A DNA stretch of 64,000 nt from an uncultured Burkholderiales bacterium (lineage in GTDB: Bacteria > Pseudomonadota > Gammaproteobacteria > Burkholderiales > Burkholderiaceae_C): the NCBI GenBank assembly GCA_903886485.1, contig CAISMH010000019.1:348911-412910 (forward strand), written 5' to 3'. The notes beneath the pieces are model-generated. The model did no database searches. It was not told where the DNA came from and worked only from the letters and a program-made list of their open reading frames with translations. Below, piece by piece: positions 37,257 through 44,923 of the stretch; position 1 is the stretch's first letter; each line of letters opens with the position of its first letter. The translations under genes were made by a program, and so were the position numbers.

Positions 37257-38603
37257 TTAAAACTCCATCAAACGACGCGACATGGCAGAGCTGATGCCTG
37301 CATCACGGTGCGTCGCAAATTCAGACCAGCGCGGATAACCGGCTTCAAACAAATCACGCGGCATGCGTGCGTCTTTGGCCATGTACAAACGGCCTTGGGC
37401 TTCGCGCACGATGGCGTCCAAACGCGCAAACAATGCCAAGGTGCGCGGGCCTCGGTTGGGAAAGTCCAGCGCCAGCGTGACGCCCGGCTGCGCAAAGCTG
37501 AGCAGGCCCTTGGACTCGCGGTTGCCAAAGGTTTTGAGAACCGCCAAGAAGGAACCCTCGCCTGTAGCCGCAATGGCGTCGAGCATGGCTTGCACCGCGT
37601 CTTGCCCCACAGCGCGCGGCACCACGCTCTGGTACTGATAAAACCCATGCGGGCCGTACATGCGGTTCCAGTGTTGCAAGTTGTCCAGCGGATGAAAGAA
37701 AGGCTCGTAGTGCGCCACATCCACACCGGCTTTGAACTTTTGCAATTGGTAGTAGGCCATGTTGAATGGTTTGAGCGACAAGCCGTTCACCAACGACACA
37801 GGCGGTACAAACGGCATGCGCAAAGGTTTGCCTTGGGTTTTGCGTTGTTGCGCAACCAATGCCGCTTGCAACGAGGGCATGGCGGCAGCGGCTTGCGAAG
37901 ACATGTGATTGGCACGCATGAAGATGCCACGCACGCGGGGCCCCGACAAGCAATCGATCCACGAGACGGTGTGCTCCCAGTCATGTTCAGACGCATCGGC
38001 CAGTTCAAAGAACGCTGCCAACCCTTGGTAGGGCAAAGTCTCGGTGCGCAACCATGGGCTGCCCACACGGCGCAGTTGCAACTCGGCGGTGACGATGACG
38101 CCAGTCAAGCCCAAACCACCCACGGTGGCCGCCATCAACGCAGGCGTGCGCGTCCAGTCGAGCGACAACACCTCACCAGAGGTGCGGGCCAAGGACAGCC
38201 CCACCACATGGTCGCCAAACGAGCCGACGGCATGGTGGTTTTTGCCGTGTACATCGTTGGCGATGGCGCCACCCACGGTGATGAGTTGCGTGCCGGGTGT
38301 GACAGGCAGCATCCACCCGCGCGGCACAAACAGGCGTTGAATGTCACGCAGCAACACGCCCGCCTCACACACCAAGCGACCCGTGGCCTCGTCAAAGGCG
38401 ATGAGTTTGTTCAGCCCCGAGGTGTGCCACAACACCCCATTGGGGTTCAGGCACACATCGCCATAACTGCGGCCATTGCCAAAGGCCAATCCAGGTTGAT
38501 GCGCCTGCATCACCGGCACAACAGCCGTGCGGTCCGTCAACACCTGCACATCGTGCAGGTCATGCGACAAACGGCCCCAAGCCGAGACGGGCTTCACACC
38601 CAC
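37257..38603 (-). CDS. DprE1-like FAD-dependent polyprenylphosphoryl-ribose 2-oxidase
   Basis: A 448-residue flavoprotein of the VAO/PCMH fold. GNGRSYGD (residues 42-49) and HGKNHHAVGSFGDHV (from 119) form the FAD-binding site as in DprE1. The C-terminal substrate part contains LALDFP (377-382) and LYMAKDAR with K410, matching the catalytic lysine region of DprE1. The benzothiazinone-reactive cysteine of the mycobacterial enzyme is an alanine here (A378). It would oxidise C2' of polyprenylphosphoryl-ribose, for reduction by the adjacent DprE2-like enzyme. Its start overlaps the GtrA gene by 10 bases. Confidence 0.88.
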   Translation of the reverse strand: MGVKPVSAWGRLSHDLHDVQVLTDRTAVVPVMQAHQPGLAFGNGRSYGDVCLNPNGVLWHTSGLNKLIAFDEATGRLVCEAGVLLRDIQRLFVPRGWMLPVTPGTQLITVGGAIANDVHGKNHHAVGSFGDHVVGLSLARTSGEVLSLDWTRTPALMAATVGGLGLTGVIVTAELQLRRVGSPWLRTETLPYQGLAAFFELADASEHDWEHTVSWIDCLSGPRVRGIFMRANHMSSQAAAAMPSLQAALVAQQRKTQGKPLRMPFVPPVSLVNGLSLKPFNMAYYQLQKFKAGVDVAHYEPFFHPLDNLQHWNRMYGPHGFYQYQSVVPRAVGQDAVQAMLDAIAATGEGSFLAVLKTFGNRESKGLLSFAQPGVTLALDFPNRGPRTLALFARLDAIVREAQGRLYMAKDARMPRDLFEAGYPRWSEFATHRDAGISSAMSRRLMEF

Positions 38604-39007
38604 TCCTGTTTGAACACAAAGCGTTTGTCGAGGTGGTATTTGATGTAAGAGCCCACGGTGAGGCCCAGCGCGCCACCCAAATAGCGCATGCCATCGGTAC
38701 CAAAGAGACGATGGAAGGCAAATTCAATGCCCCAAAAAATGGCCGTGGTGAAGACGCCCATGAATCCGTACAGGATGAACAAACGGGTGTCATGCCCGAG
38801 GTTGTCGGCCTTGAACGCAAAGACATGTTTTTTTTCTAGCACGTACTTGATCGGAAAGCCCATGGCCGTGCCCAGCAGCACCGACAACGCCACCGCATAC
38901 GCACCGCTGTACACCCACATCGACACTGCCTGTGTCCCAATGTTGGCAGCAGTGGCCAAAGCTGACACCAAGGCATAGATCATGGCGATGCGTGCCGCAG
39001 ACTTCAT
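38594..39007 (-). CDS. GtrA family membrane protein
   Basis: A 137-residue protein with four membrane helices of the GtrA type (IAMIYALVSALATAANIGTQ, VALSVLLGTAMGFPIKYVLE, then two more) and the conserved KYxLDKRFVF ending. In mycobacteria a GtrA homologue (Rv3789) is encoded beside dprE1/dprE2 and is linked to translocation or recruitment for the lipid-linked arabinose. The start at 39007 overlaps the stop of the HAD::UbiA gene (ATGA), and its end overlaps the DprE1-like gene, so it is tightly coupled to both. Confidence 0.87.
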   Translation of the reverse strand: MKSAARIAMIYALVSALATAANIGTQAVSMWVYSGAYAVALSVLLGTAMGFPIKYVLEKKHVFAFKADNLGHDTRLFILYGFMGVFTTAIFWGIEFAFHRLFGTDGMRYLGGALGLTVGSYIKYHLDKRFVFKQEWV

Positions 39008-40458
39008 GACAACACGCGCGCCAAGGCCAGCACCGCCAGCATGAAGACGCCCACACCCCAACTGACTTTGTCTTTCAGCGCAAACACAATCGGGTCGTCA
39101 TGCATGCGGCCACGGTGCGCAATGAGCCACGCACGTGAAATCCAAAACAGCATGACGGGGCAAGCCAACCAAATGAGTTGCGGGGTGGCATACAAATGCG
39201 CCGCTTGTCCGTCTTGGATATACAGCGCTAGCACCAACACCGCAATAAATCCGGCGCTGCCGCCCAAGCTAGACACCAGCTCCAAATCTTCTGGTTCATA
39301 GCCACGCCCGCGCAAAGCACCTGTTTTGCCTGCATCACGCGCCACCTTGAGTTCGCTGTAACGCTTGATGAGTGCGAGGCTCAAGAAGATGAACATCGAA
39401 AACAGCAGCAACCAAAACGACACGGCAACCTCGATCGCGGCAGCACCCGCAATGATGCGCAAGGTATAGAGCGCGGCCAAGGTCAACACATCCACCACCG
39501 CCAATTGTTTGAGGGACAACGAATACGCCACCGTCAGCACAAAATAAACACCCAAGCCGGCCGAGAACAACACCGGCATAGAGAGCGCCGACAACACCAC
39601 CGCCACCAGCAACAACACAGGCCACATCACCCAACCCGCTGCAAGGCTCAGGGCACCCGATGCAAACGGGCGTTGACGCTTGCGCACATGGTGGCGGTCG
39701 TCTTGCACATCCACCAAGTCGTTGAGCAAATACACACTCGAAGCGGTCAGGCTGAACACCACGAAGGCCATCAAGGCGAACCCATCGCGGGACACAACGG
39801 CGTATTGATGGGCGGCCATGAGCGGCACAAAGACCAACAGATTTTTCATCCATTGGTGCAAGCGCATGGCTTTGAGCATGGCCATCCATGATGCGGGCAG
39901 CTTCGAGTCAAATACGTGGCCGACATGACCCTGCGTCTGCACCTTTGCCAGCACTGGCGCTGGCGCATCCACCACATGGGCCGTGTGCGCTTGGGCCCAC
40001 ACGTTCAAATCGGGCCAGTCATTGCCCACGTAGTCGAAGCCACCTTCACCGAAACGCGCGACCAAGGCCTGCGCTTTGGCGGTTGATTTCAGATTGAGGT
40101 CACCCTCGGTCGCCAACACCTCATCAAACAGCTGCAGATGCTGCGCGACTTGCTCTGCCAAGTCTCGGTGGCTGGCCGTGGCCAAGACCAAGTGGCGTCC
40201 CGCTTGCTTTTCAGCGCGCAACCAATCCAGCACCTCTAGGTTGTAGGGCAAGGCCGACACATCGAGTTGCACATGCTGCGCGAGTTCGGTTTTCAGCGCA
40301 GCTTTGCCGCGCAACAACCACAGCAAGGGCTTGAAAAACTGAAAAGGGTGCTGAATCAAAAACTGATTGGCACTCTCGACCAACAAATCGGTCCGAATGA
40401 GCGTGCCATCCAGATCCACCACCAAGGGTCGGCTCAACGCATGCGCAGCAACCGTCAT
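39004..40458 (-). CDS. HAD phosphatase :: UbiA prenyltransferase fusion (decaprenyl-phosphate phosphoribosyltransferase-like)
   Basis: A 484-residue two-domain protein. Residues about 10-180 are a HAD hydrolase with the motif I aspartates D15 and D17 (DLDGTLIRT) and later FDYVGNDWPDLNVW. Residues about 185-484 are a UbiA-family membrane transferase with MRLHQWMKNLLVFVPL and the acidic NDLVDVQDD motif near 243-252, as in Rv3806c, which attaches 5-phosphoribose to decaprenyl phosphate. The HAD part could remove the 5-phosphate, the step done by a separate phosphatase in mycobacteria. It is coupled to the FAH gene upstream and the GtrA gene downstream by 4-base overlaps. Sugar identity is inferred. 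Confidence 0.86.
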   Translation of the reverse strand: MTVAAHALSRPLVVDLDGTLIRTDLLVESANQFLIQHPFQFFKPLLWLLRGKAALKTELAQHVQLDVSALPYNLEVLDWLRAEKQAGRHLVLATASHRDLAEQVAQHLQLFDEVLATEGDLNLKSTAKAQALVARFGEGGFDYVGNDWPDLNVWAQAHTAHVVDAPAPVLAKVQTQGHVGHVFDSKLPASWMAMLKAMRLHQWMKNLLVFVPLMAAHQYAVVSRDGFALMAFVVFSLTASSVYLLNDLVDVQDDRHHVRKRQRPFASGALSLAAGWVMWPVLLLVAVVLSALSMPVLFSAGLGVYFVLTVAYSLSLKQLAVVDVLTLAALYTLRIIAGAAAIEVAVSFWLLLFSMFIFLSLALIKRYSELKVARDAGKTGALRGRGYEPEDLELVSSLGGSAGFIAVLVLALYIQDGQAAHLYATPQLIWLACPVMLFWISRAWLIAHRGRMHDDPIVFALKDKVSWGVGVFMLAVLALARVLS

Positions 40459-41318
40459 GCTTTGAAAGCCACCACTTTCTGATGTTGCTGACCCAAGCCT
40501 TCAATGCCCAGTGTCATCACATCGCCGCGCTTCAAATACACAGGCGCAGGTTGGCCGTCTTTCTTCACGCCCATGCCCACGCCGGGTGGGGTACCTGTGC
40601 AAATCACATCACCCGGCTTCAAGGTCATGAACTGACTAAGGTAGCTCACGATTTTGGCCACGCCAAAAATCATGGTCTTGGTGTTGCCCGTTTGCATGCG
40701 CACGCCATTGAGGTCGAGCCACATGCTGAGCTTTTGGGGATTGGGCACTTCATCGCGCGTGACCAACCAAGGGCCGATGGGGCCGAAGGTGTCGCAACCC
40801 TTGCCCTTGTCCCATGTGCCACCGCGCTCCAATTGGTATTCGCGCTCGCTCACATCGTTGATCAAGCAATAGCCTGCCACGTGGTCCAAGGCTGCTTTTT
40901 GTGACACGTGACGCGCCTCGGTGCCAATGACAATGCCGAGCTCGACTTCCCAATCCGACTTGACCGAGCCCTTGGGCAACATCACATCGTCGTTGGGGCC
41001 TTGGATGCAACTGATGGCCTTGGTGAACACGATGGGTTCTTTGGGAATGGGCATGCCCGCCTCGGCGGCGTGATCGGCGTAGTTCAGGCCGATCGCCAAG
41101 AACTTGCCCACGTTTGCCACGGGGCAGCCCATGCGGGGCTTGCCTTTGACCAAGGGCAGTTTGTCTGTGTTGAGCTTGGCCAGTTTGGCCAAGGCCTTGT
41201 CATTCAACTGTTCAGGCGTCACGTCGGCGATGACGTGGCTCAAGTCGCGCAGCTTGCCTGCAGCGTCGATGAGGCCTGGTTTTTCTTTGCCGGGATTGCC
41301 GTAACGAACGAGTTTCAT
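40455..41318 (-). CDS. Fumarylacetoacetate hydrolase family protein
   Basis: A 287-residue FAH-fold enzyme of the ureidoglycolate lyase / hydroxyheptadienedioate isomerase group. The FAH core carries FLAIGLNYADHAAEAG, the metal-binding region SDWEVELGIVIG, the NDVSEREYQLERGGTWDKG block and the ending LKPGDVICTGTPPGVGMG. Such enzymes act on 2-keto acids in aromatic or sugar-acid breakdown; the substrate is not deducible. It is encoded 21 bases downstream of slmA, and its stop overlaps the HAD::UbiA start by 4 bases, so it is in the same transcript. A role in the polyprenyl-sugar pathway is not expected. Confidence 0.86.
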   Translation of the reverse strand: MKLVRYGNPGKEKPGLIDAAGKLRDLSHVIADVTPEQLNDKALAKLAKLNTDKLPLVKGKPRMGCPVANVGKFLAIGLNYADHAAEAGMPIPKEPIVFTKAISCIQGPNDDVMLPKGSVKSDWEVELGIVIGTEARHVSQKAALDHVAGYCLINDVSEREYQLERGGTWDKGKGCDTFGPIGPWLVTRDEVPNPQKLSMWLDLNGVRMQTGNTKTMIFGVAKIVSYLSQFMTLKPGDVICTGTPPGVGMGVKKDGQPAPVYLKRGDVMTLGIEGLGQQHQKVVAFKA

Positions 41319-41339
41319 AAAACGCCTTTCAAAAATAAA

Positions 41340-41984
41340 TCAACGACACATCAAGGCCAATGAGGCATCCAAATGGTCCAACGGTGAGCGCTTAAAACCA
41401 GAGCGCGTGAATCGCTGCAATTGCCCCAAGGCAAATGCCACGAGGGCGGCAGCGCGCACTTGCGCATCGGCGGTGGGCGTGGCCGATTGGTTGGCTTCGG
41501 CTGCGACACGCAGCACTTGGCGAATGGCAGATTCGATGCGTTCAAACAACTGGTTCATGCGCTGATGCAGACGCTCGTTTTCAAAGACCAAGGCGTCGCC
41601 CACCATGACGCGGGCCATGCCTGGGTTCTTCTGGCCAAACTGCAAGAGCACAGTCACCATGCGCGCGGCTTTGTGTGCGCCATCGCCTTCGCGCTCGGCG
41701 ATTTGATTGATGAGACTGAACACACTGTGCTCGATGAAATCAATCAAGCCCTCAAACATCTGCGCTTTGCTGGCGAAGTGGCGGTACAAAGCCGCCTCGC
41801 TCACCGCCAGCTTGGAGGCCAACAGCGCGGTGGTGATGCGCTCGGTGCCCGGCTGCTCCAACATACCGGCCAGCGTTTGCAAAATTTGTTCGCGCCGCTG
41901 TCCTGGCTTCATGCGCTGACGTGACTGGTGCTGCTCAGGCTCGGGCGCAGCGTCTTCAGGCAAAGCGGTGGCGTTGTCAGACAT
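41340..41984 (-). CDS. slmA: SlmA-type TetR family nucleoid occlusion factor
   Basis: A TetR-fold DNA-binding protein. After a charged N-terminal extension (EPEQHQSRQRMKPGQRR), the HTH region has TTALLASKLAVSEAALYRHF, followed by the SlmA-characteristic FEGLIDFIEHSVFSLINQI. SlmA blocks FtsZ ring formation over the nucleoid. The ATG at 41984 was chosen, giving 214 residues; a TTG at 41996 would add 4 residues, and neither has a clear ribosome site. It follows argB with a 15-base gap, an arrangement seen in other Burkholderiales. Confidence 0.9.
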   Translation of the reverse strand: MSDNATALPEDAAPEPEQHQSRQRMKPGQRREQILQTLAGMLEQPGTERITTALLASKLAVSEAALYRHFASKAQMFEGLIDFIEHSVFSLINQIAEREGDGAHKAARMVTVLLQFGQKNPGMARVMVGDALVFENERLHQRMNQLFERIESAIRQVLRVAAEANQSATPTADAQVRAAALVAFALGQLQRFTRSGFKRSPLDHLDASLALMCR

Positions 41985-41999
41985 AGGTTGGGGCAAGCG

Positions 42000-42872
42000 T
42001 TAGTGCGACCGAATCATGGTACCGAAGGCTTGCTCGGTCAAGACTTCCAGCAGCATGGCATGCGGCACGCGTCCATCAATGATGTGGACGGCGTTGACAC
42101 CACTCTTGGCGGCGTCCAAGGCGCCAGCAATCTTTGGGATCATGCCGCCGCTGATGGTGCCGTCGGCAATCAACTCGTCAATGCGACGCGGCGTCAACTC
42201 GGTCAGCAACTCGCCTTGTTTGTCGAGCACGCCACGGATGTTGGTGAGCATCAGCAGTTTTTCGGCGCTGAGCACGGTGGCGAGTTTGGCCGCAACCACG
42301 TCGGCATTGATGTTGTAGCTCTCGTTGTTCTCGCCAAAACCAATGGGGCTGACCACAGGAATGAACGCGTCGTCTTGCAAGGCTTTGACGACGCTGGGGT
42401 CAATGCTGACGATGTCGCCCACTTGGCCCACGTCGTACTCTTTGCTGGGGTCTTTGCTGTCGTGAACGGTGAGTTTTTTGGCGCGAATCATGGCGCCATC
42501 GCGCCCCGTCAAGCCCACGGCTTTGCCGCCGGCTTGGTTGATGAGGCCCACGATGTCTTGCTGCACCTCGCCGCCCAACACCCACTCCACCACTTCCATG
42601 GTTTCCGCATCGGTGACGCGCATGCCTTCGATGAACTCGCCCTTCTTGCCCAAGCGTTGCAACAAGCCTTCGATTTGCGGGCCACCGCCGTGGACCACCA
42701 CGGGGTTCATGCCCACCAACTTGAGCAACACCACATCTTCAGCAAAAGCTTGTTGCAGAGCGGGGTCGGTCATGGCGTTGCCGCCATATTTGATGACCAA
42801 GGTTTTGCCGTGGAACTTACGGATGTAAGGCAGGGCTTGGGCCAAGATGTCGGCGGCAGAAAAAACGCTCAT
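42000..42872 (-). CDS. argB: Acetylglutamate kinase ArgB
   Basis: Phosphorylates N-acetylglutamate in arginine synthesis. The 290-residue protein begins with a helical region ([20 protein letters not shown]) followed by the IKYGGNAM phosphate-binding block. [19 protein letters not shown] and [15 protein letters not shown] are the other hallmark blocks, and the C-terminus around [17 protein letters not shown] is typical. The long form with the N-terminal helix suggests the arginine-feedback-inhibited type. The ribosome site is a clear AAGGAG. slmA follows 15 bases downstream, and the NYN gene ends 36 bases upstream. Confidence 0.96.
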   Translation of the reverse strand: MSVFSAADILAQALPYIRKFHGKTLVIKYGGNAMTDPALQQAFAEDVVLLKLVGMNPVVVHGGGPQIEGLLQRLGKKGEFIEGMRVTDAETMEVVEWVLGGEVQQDIVGLINQAGGKAVGLTGRDGAMIRAKKLTVHDSKDPSKEYDVGQVGDIVSIDPSVVKALQDDAFIPVVSPIGFGENNESYNINADVVAAKLATVLSAEKLLMLTNIRGVLDKQGELLTELTPRRIDELIADGTISGGMIPKIAGALDAAKSGVNAVHIIDGRVPHAMLLEVLTEQAFGTMIRSH

Positions 42873-42908
42873 GTGTGCAACTCCTTGTGAGGCTTCATCG
42901 TTTCTTGT

Positions 42909-43763
42909 TTACTCAGCGTGATCGGCCGCGGGGGCAGGTTCGGCCTGTGGACCGAGCACCAGATCGCGCACCATTTCACGCAACATTTTTTTCTCTTGGA
43001 AGCTCAAAGCGCGCTCCAACACACGGCGCACGCCCAACAACAATTGGCGGTCCACTTCTTGAGGAATGCCACGGGTGTTTTGCAGCTCCTCGCGCAACTC
43101 TTCACGCAGGTCTTCCGGCTCATCGGCCCACCATGTGTGGATGACGGTGTTGAGTTGTTCGCGCAGTTGTTCGGGGTCAATTGGCGGTACCGCATGCATG
43201 GAGCTGGCGTGGCGTGAGCCACCTTCGCGCAAGGCTTGTGCGCCCAGCACCACGCGTTGATCGGCTTGTGACAACAAGCGCGCCCAACCCGGGTCTTCGC
43301 GGTTGAGCTGCGTCATGTTGCGCGAGGCTTCGTCGGCCAACAAATGCACGGAGACGCCATGCAACTGGGCTTCGTCAATCAGGCTGATCAGTCGTTCGTC
43401 ATCGCTGCCCACCAACAGGTGGTCGCAAGCGCCGCGCTCGGCCAAGCGTTTGAGATCAGCGCCCAAGGTGCGCAGCATGGACAAACCACCGTCTTGGCTG
43501 TGGGGCAACACTGCACGGCTGATTTGAGCGCCAATGGCGTGTTCTTCGGGGGTGTCGGTGTACCAATAGATGCGGCGCAAGTTCAGCTCGAGGCCGTTGT
43601 GGGCCAACGCGTTGCTCAAGAGGTGGTGCAACTGCGGGCGCACGTGGTCTTGTGCTGTGTCGGTTTGGCCCTGCAACCACGCCAAAAAACGGGCGTCAAT
43701 GAGGGCAATGCATGTCTCAGCGCCTGCATGCGCTGGGGTGTGAGGCGAGTGTGTGCGTTTCAT
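42909..43763 (-). CDS. NYN-domain (PIN-like) putative ribonuclease
   Basis: A 284-residue protein with an N-terminal NYN domain (about residues 15-165) of the LabA/DUF88 type. Acidic residues expected at the metal site are visible in ALIDARFLAWLQG, the YWYTDT segment and LVGSDDERLISLIDEA. The C-terminal third is helical and rich in Glu and Arg (EPEDLREELREELQN), and could form a coiled coil or partner-binding region. Such proteins are probable RNases. It begins the minus-strand block that continues with argB and slmA and is divergent from galE. Confidence 0.85.
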   Translation of the reverse strand: MKRTHSPHTPAHAGAETCIALIDARFLAWLQGQTDTAQDHVRPQLHHLLSNALAHNGLELNLRRIYWYTDTPEEHAIGAQISRAVLPHSQDGGLSMLRTLGADLKRLAERGACDHLLVGSDDERLISLIDEAQLHGVSVHLLADEASRNMTQLNREDPGWARLLSQADQRVVLGAQALREGGSRHASSMHAVPPIDPEQLREQLNTVIHTWWADEPEDLREELREELQNTRGIPQEVDRQLLLGVRRVLERALSFQEKKMLREMVRDLVLGPQAEPAPAADHAE

Positions 43764-43900
43764 GGAAGTACTAAAAAGGTAAAAGATAAAAACTGCCTAC
43801 AAACGAACTAACGGTGCGCGCTTGCAAGCGGACTTGATTTTAGGCCTGAGCGCAGCATATCGGCAGGGGATAATCCGCTCACTTCATAATTTTTCCTGGT

Positions 43901-44923
43901 ATGACCCTTCCAATATTGATCACAGGCGGAACGGGCTTTATTGGCTCGCACACCGCTGTCGCCTTGGCTGAGGCAGGCCAGCCTGTGGTGATCTTGGACA
44001 ACCTGTGCAATTCCAGCCCCAAAGTGCTGGATCGCTTGGCCAAGCTCAATGCCAGCCCGCTGGAATTTGTGCAAGCCGACATCCGTGATTCAGCAGCGCT
44101 AGACGCCTTGTTTGCCCGCTACGCTTTTGCGGGGGTGATCCACTTTGCCGGACTCAAAGCCGTGGGCGAGTCGGTGGCCCAGCCCCTGCGCTACTTAGAG
44201 AACAACGTCAGCGGCACCCTCCAGTTGCTGCAGGCGATGAACCGTGCCAAGGTGCATCGCCTTGTGTTCAGCTCATCGGCCACCGTGTATGGCGACCCTG
44301 TGCGCGTGCCCATCCCCGAGACCGCCGCCCTCACCGCGACCAACCCTTATGGCCGCAGCAAGCTCATGTGTGAAGACGCGCTGCGCGAGTTGTATGCCGC
44401 CGACCCGCGTTGGTGCATTGCCATCCTGCGCTACTTCAACCCCGTGGGTGCGCACGAGAGTGGCTTGCTGGGCGAAGCGCCCAATGGCGTACCCAACAAT
44501 CTCATGCCCTACATCACGCAAGTGGCTTTGGGTCAGCGCCCGCATTTGCAGATTTTTGGCAACGACTACGACACCCCGGACGGCACGGGCGTGCGCGACT
44601 ATCTGCACGTGAGCGATTTGGCCAGTGGCCACTTGGCCGCCCTGCGCGCGCTGGATGAGCCCAAGCTCTTGACCGTCAACCTTGGCACAGGCCGGGGTGT
44701 GAGCGTGCAAGAAATGGTGGACACCTTTGCCCGCGTCAATGGCGTGCCCATCCCCCACCAAGTGGTGCCTCGCCGCGCAGGCGATGTGGCCCAATGTTTT
44801 GCAGACATGCAGCAGGCCAAAACGCTTTTAAATTGGCAAACCAAATTCGATCTAGCACGTATGTGCGCCGACGCGTGGCGCTGGCAGTCCATGAACCCAC
44901 AAGGCTTTGACACTCCGTTATGA
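43901..44923 (+). CDS. galE: UDP-glucose 4-epimerase GalE
   Basis: Interconverts UDP-glucose and UDP-galactose (or the GlcNAc/GalNAc forms). The NAD-binding motif ITGGTGFIGSHTAVALAEAG is at the N-terminus, the catalytic YGRSK tyrosine and lysine occur in the NPYGRSKLMCED block, and HVSDLASGHLAAL follows. At 340 residues the length is typical. It opens the polysaccharide gene run: the GT4::PHPT fusion starts inside its stop codon (ATGA). The 137-base divergent gap to the NYN gene is AT-richer and likely contains both promoters. Confidence 0.95.
   Translation: MTLPILITGGTGFIGSHTAVALAEAGQPVVILDNLCNSSPKVLDRLAKLNASPLEFVQADIRDSAALDALFARYAFAGVIHFAGLKAVGESVAQPLRYLENNVSGTLQLLQAMNRAKVHRLVFSSSATVYGDPVRVPIPETAALTATNPYGRSKLMCEDALRELYAADPRWCIAILRYFNPVGAHESGLLGEAPNGVPNNLMPYITQVALGQRPHLQIFGNDYDTPDGTGVRDYLHVSDLASGHLAALRALDEPKLLTVNLGTGRGVSVQEMVDTFARVNGVPIPHQVVPRRAGDVAQCFADMQQAKTLLNWQTKFDLARMCADAWRWQSMNPQGFDTPL

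Noticed and set aside
37308..38648. 446-codon open frame antisense to the DprE1-like gene
   Set aside because: Same reasons; the opposite strand encodes a clear FAD oxidase.
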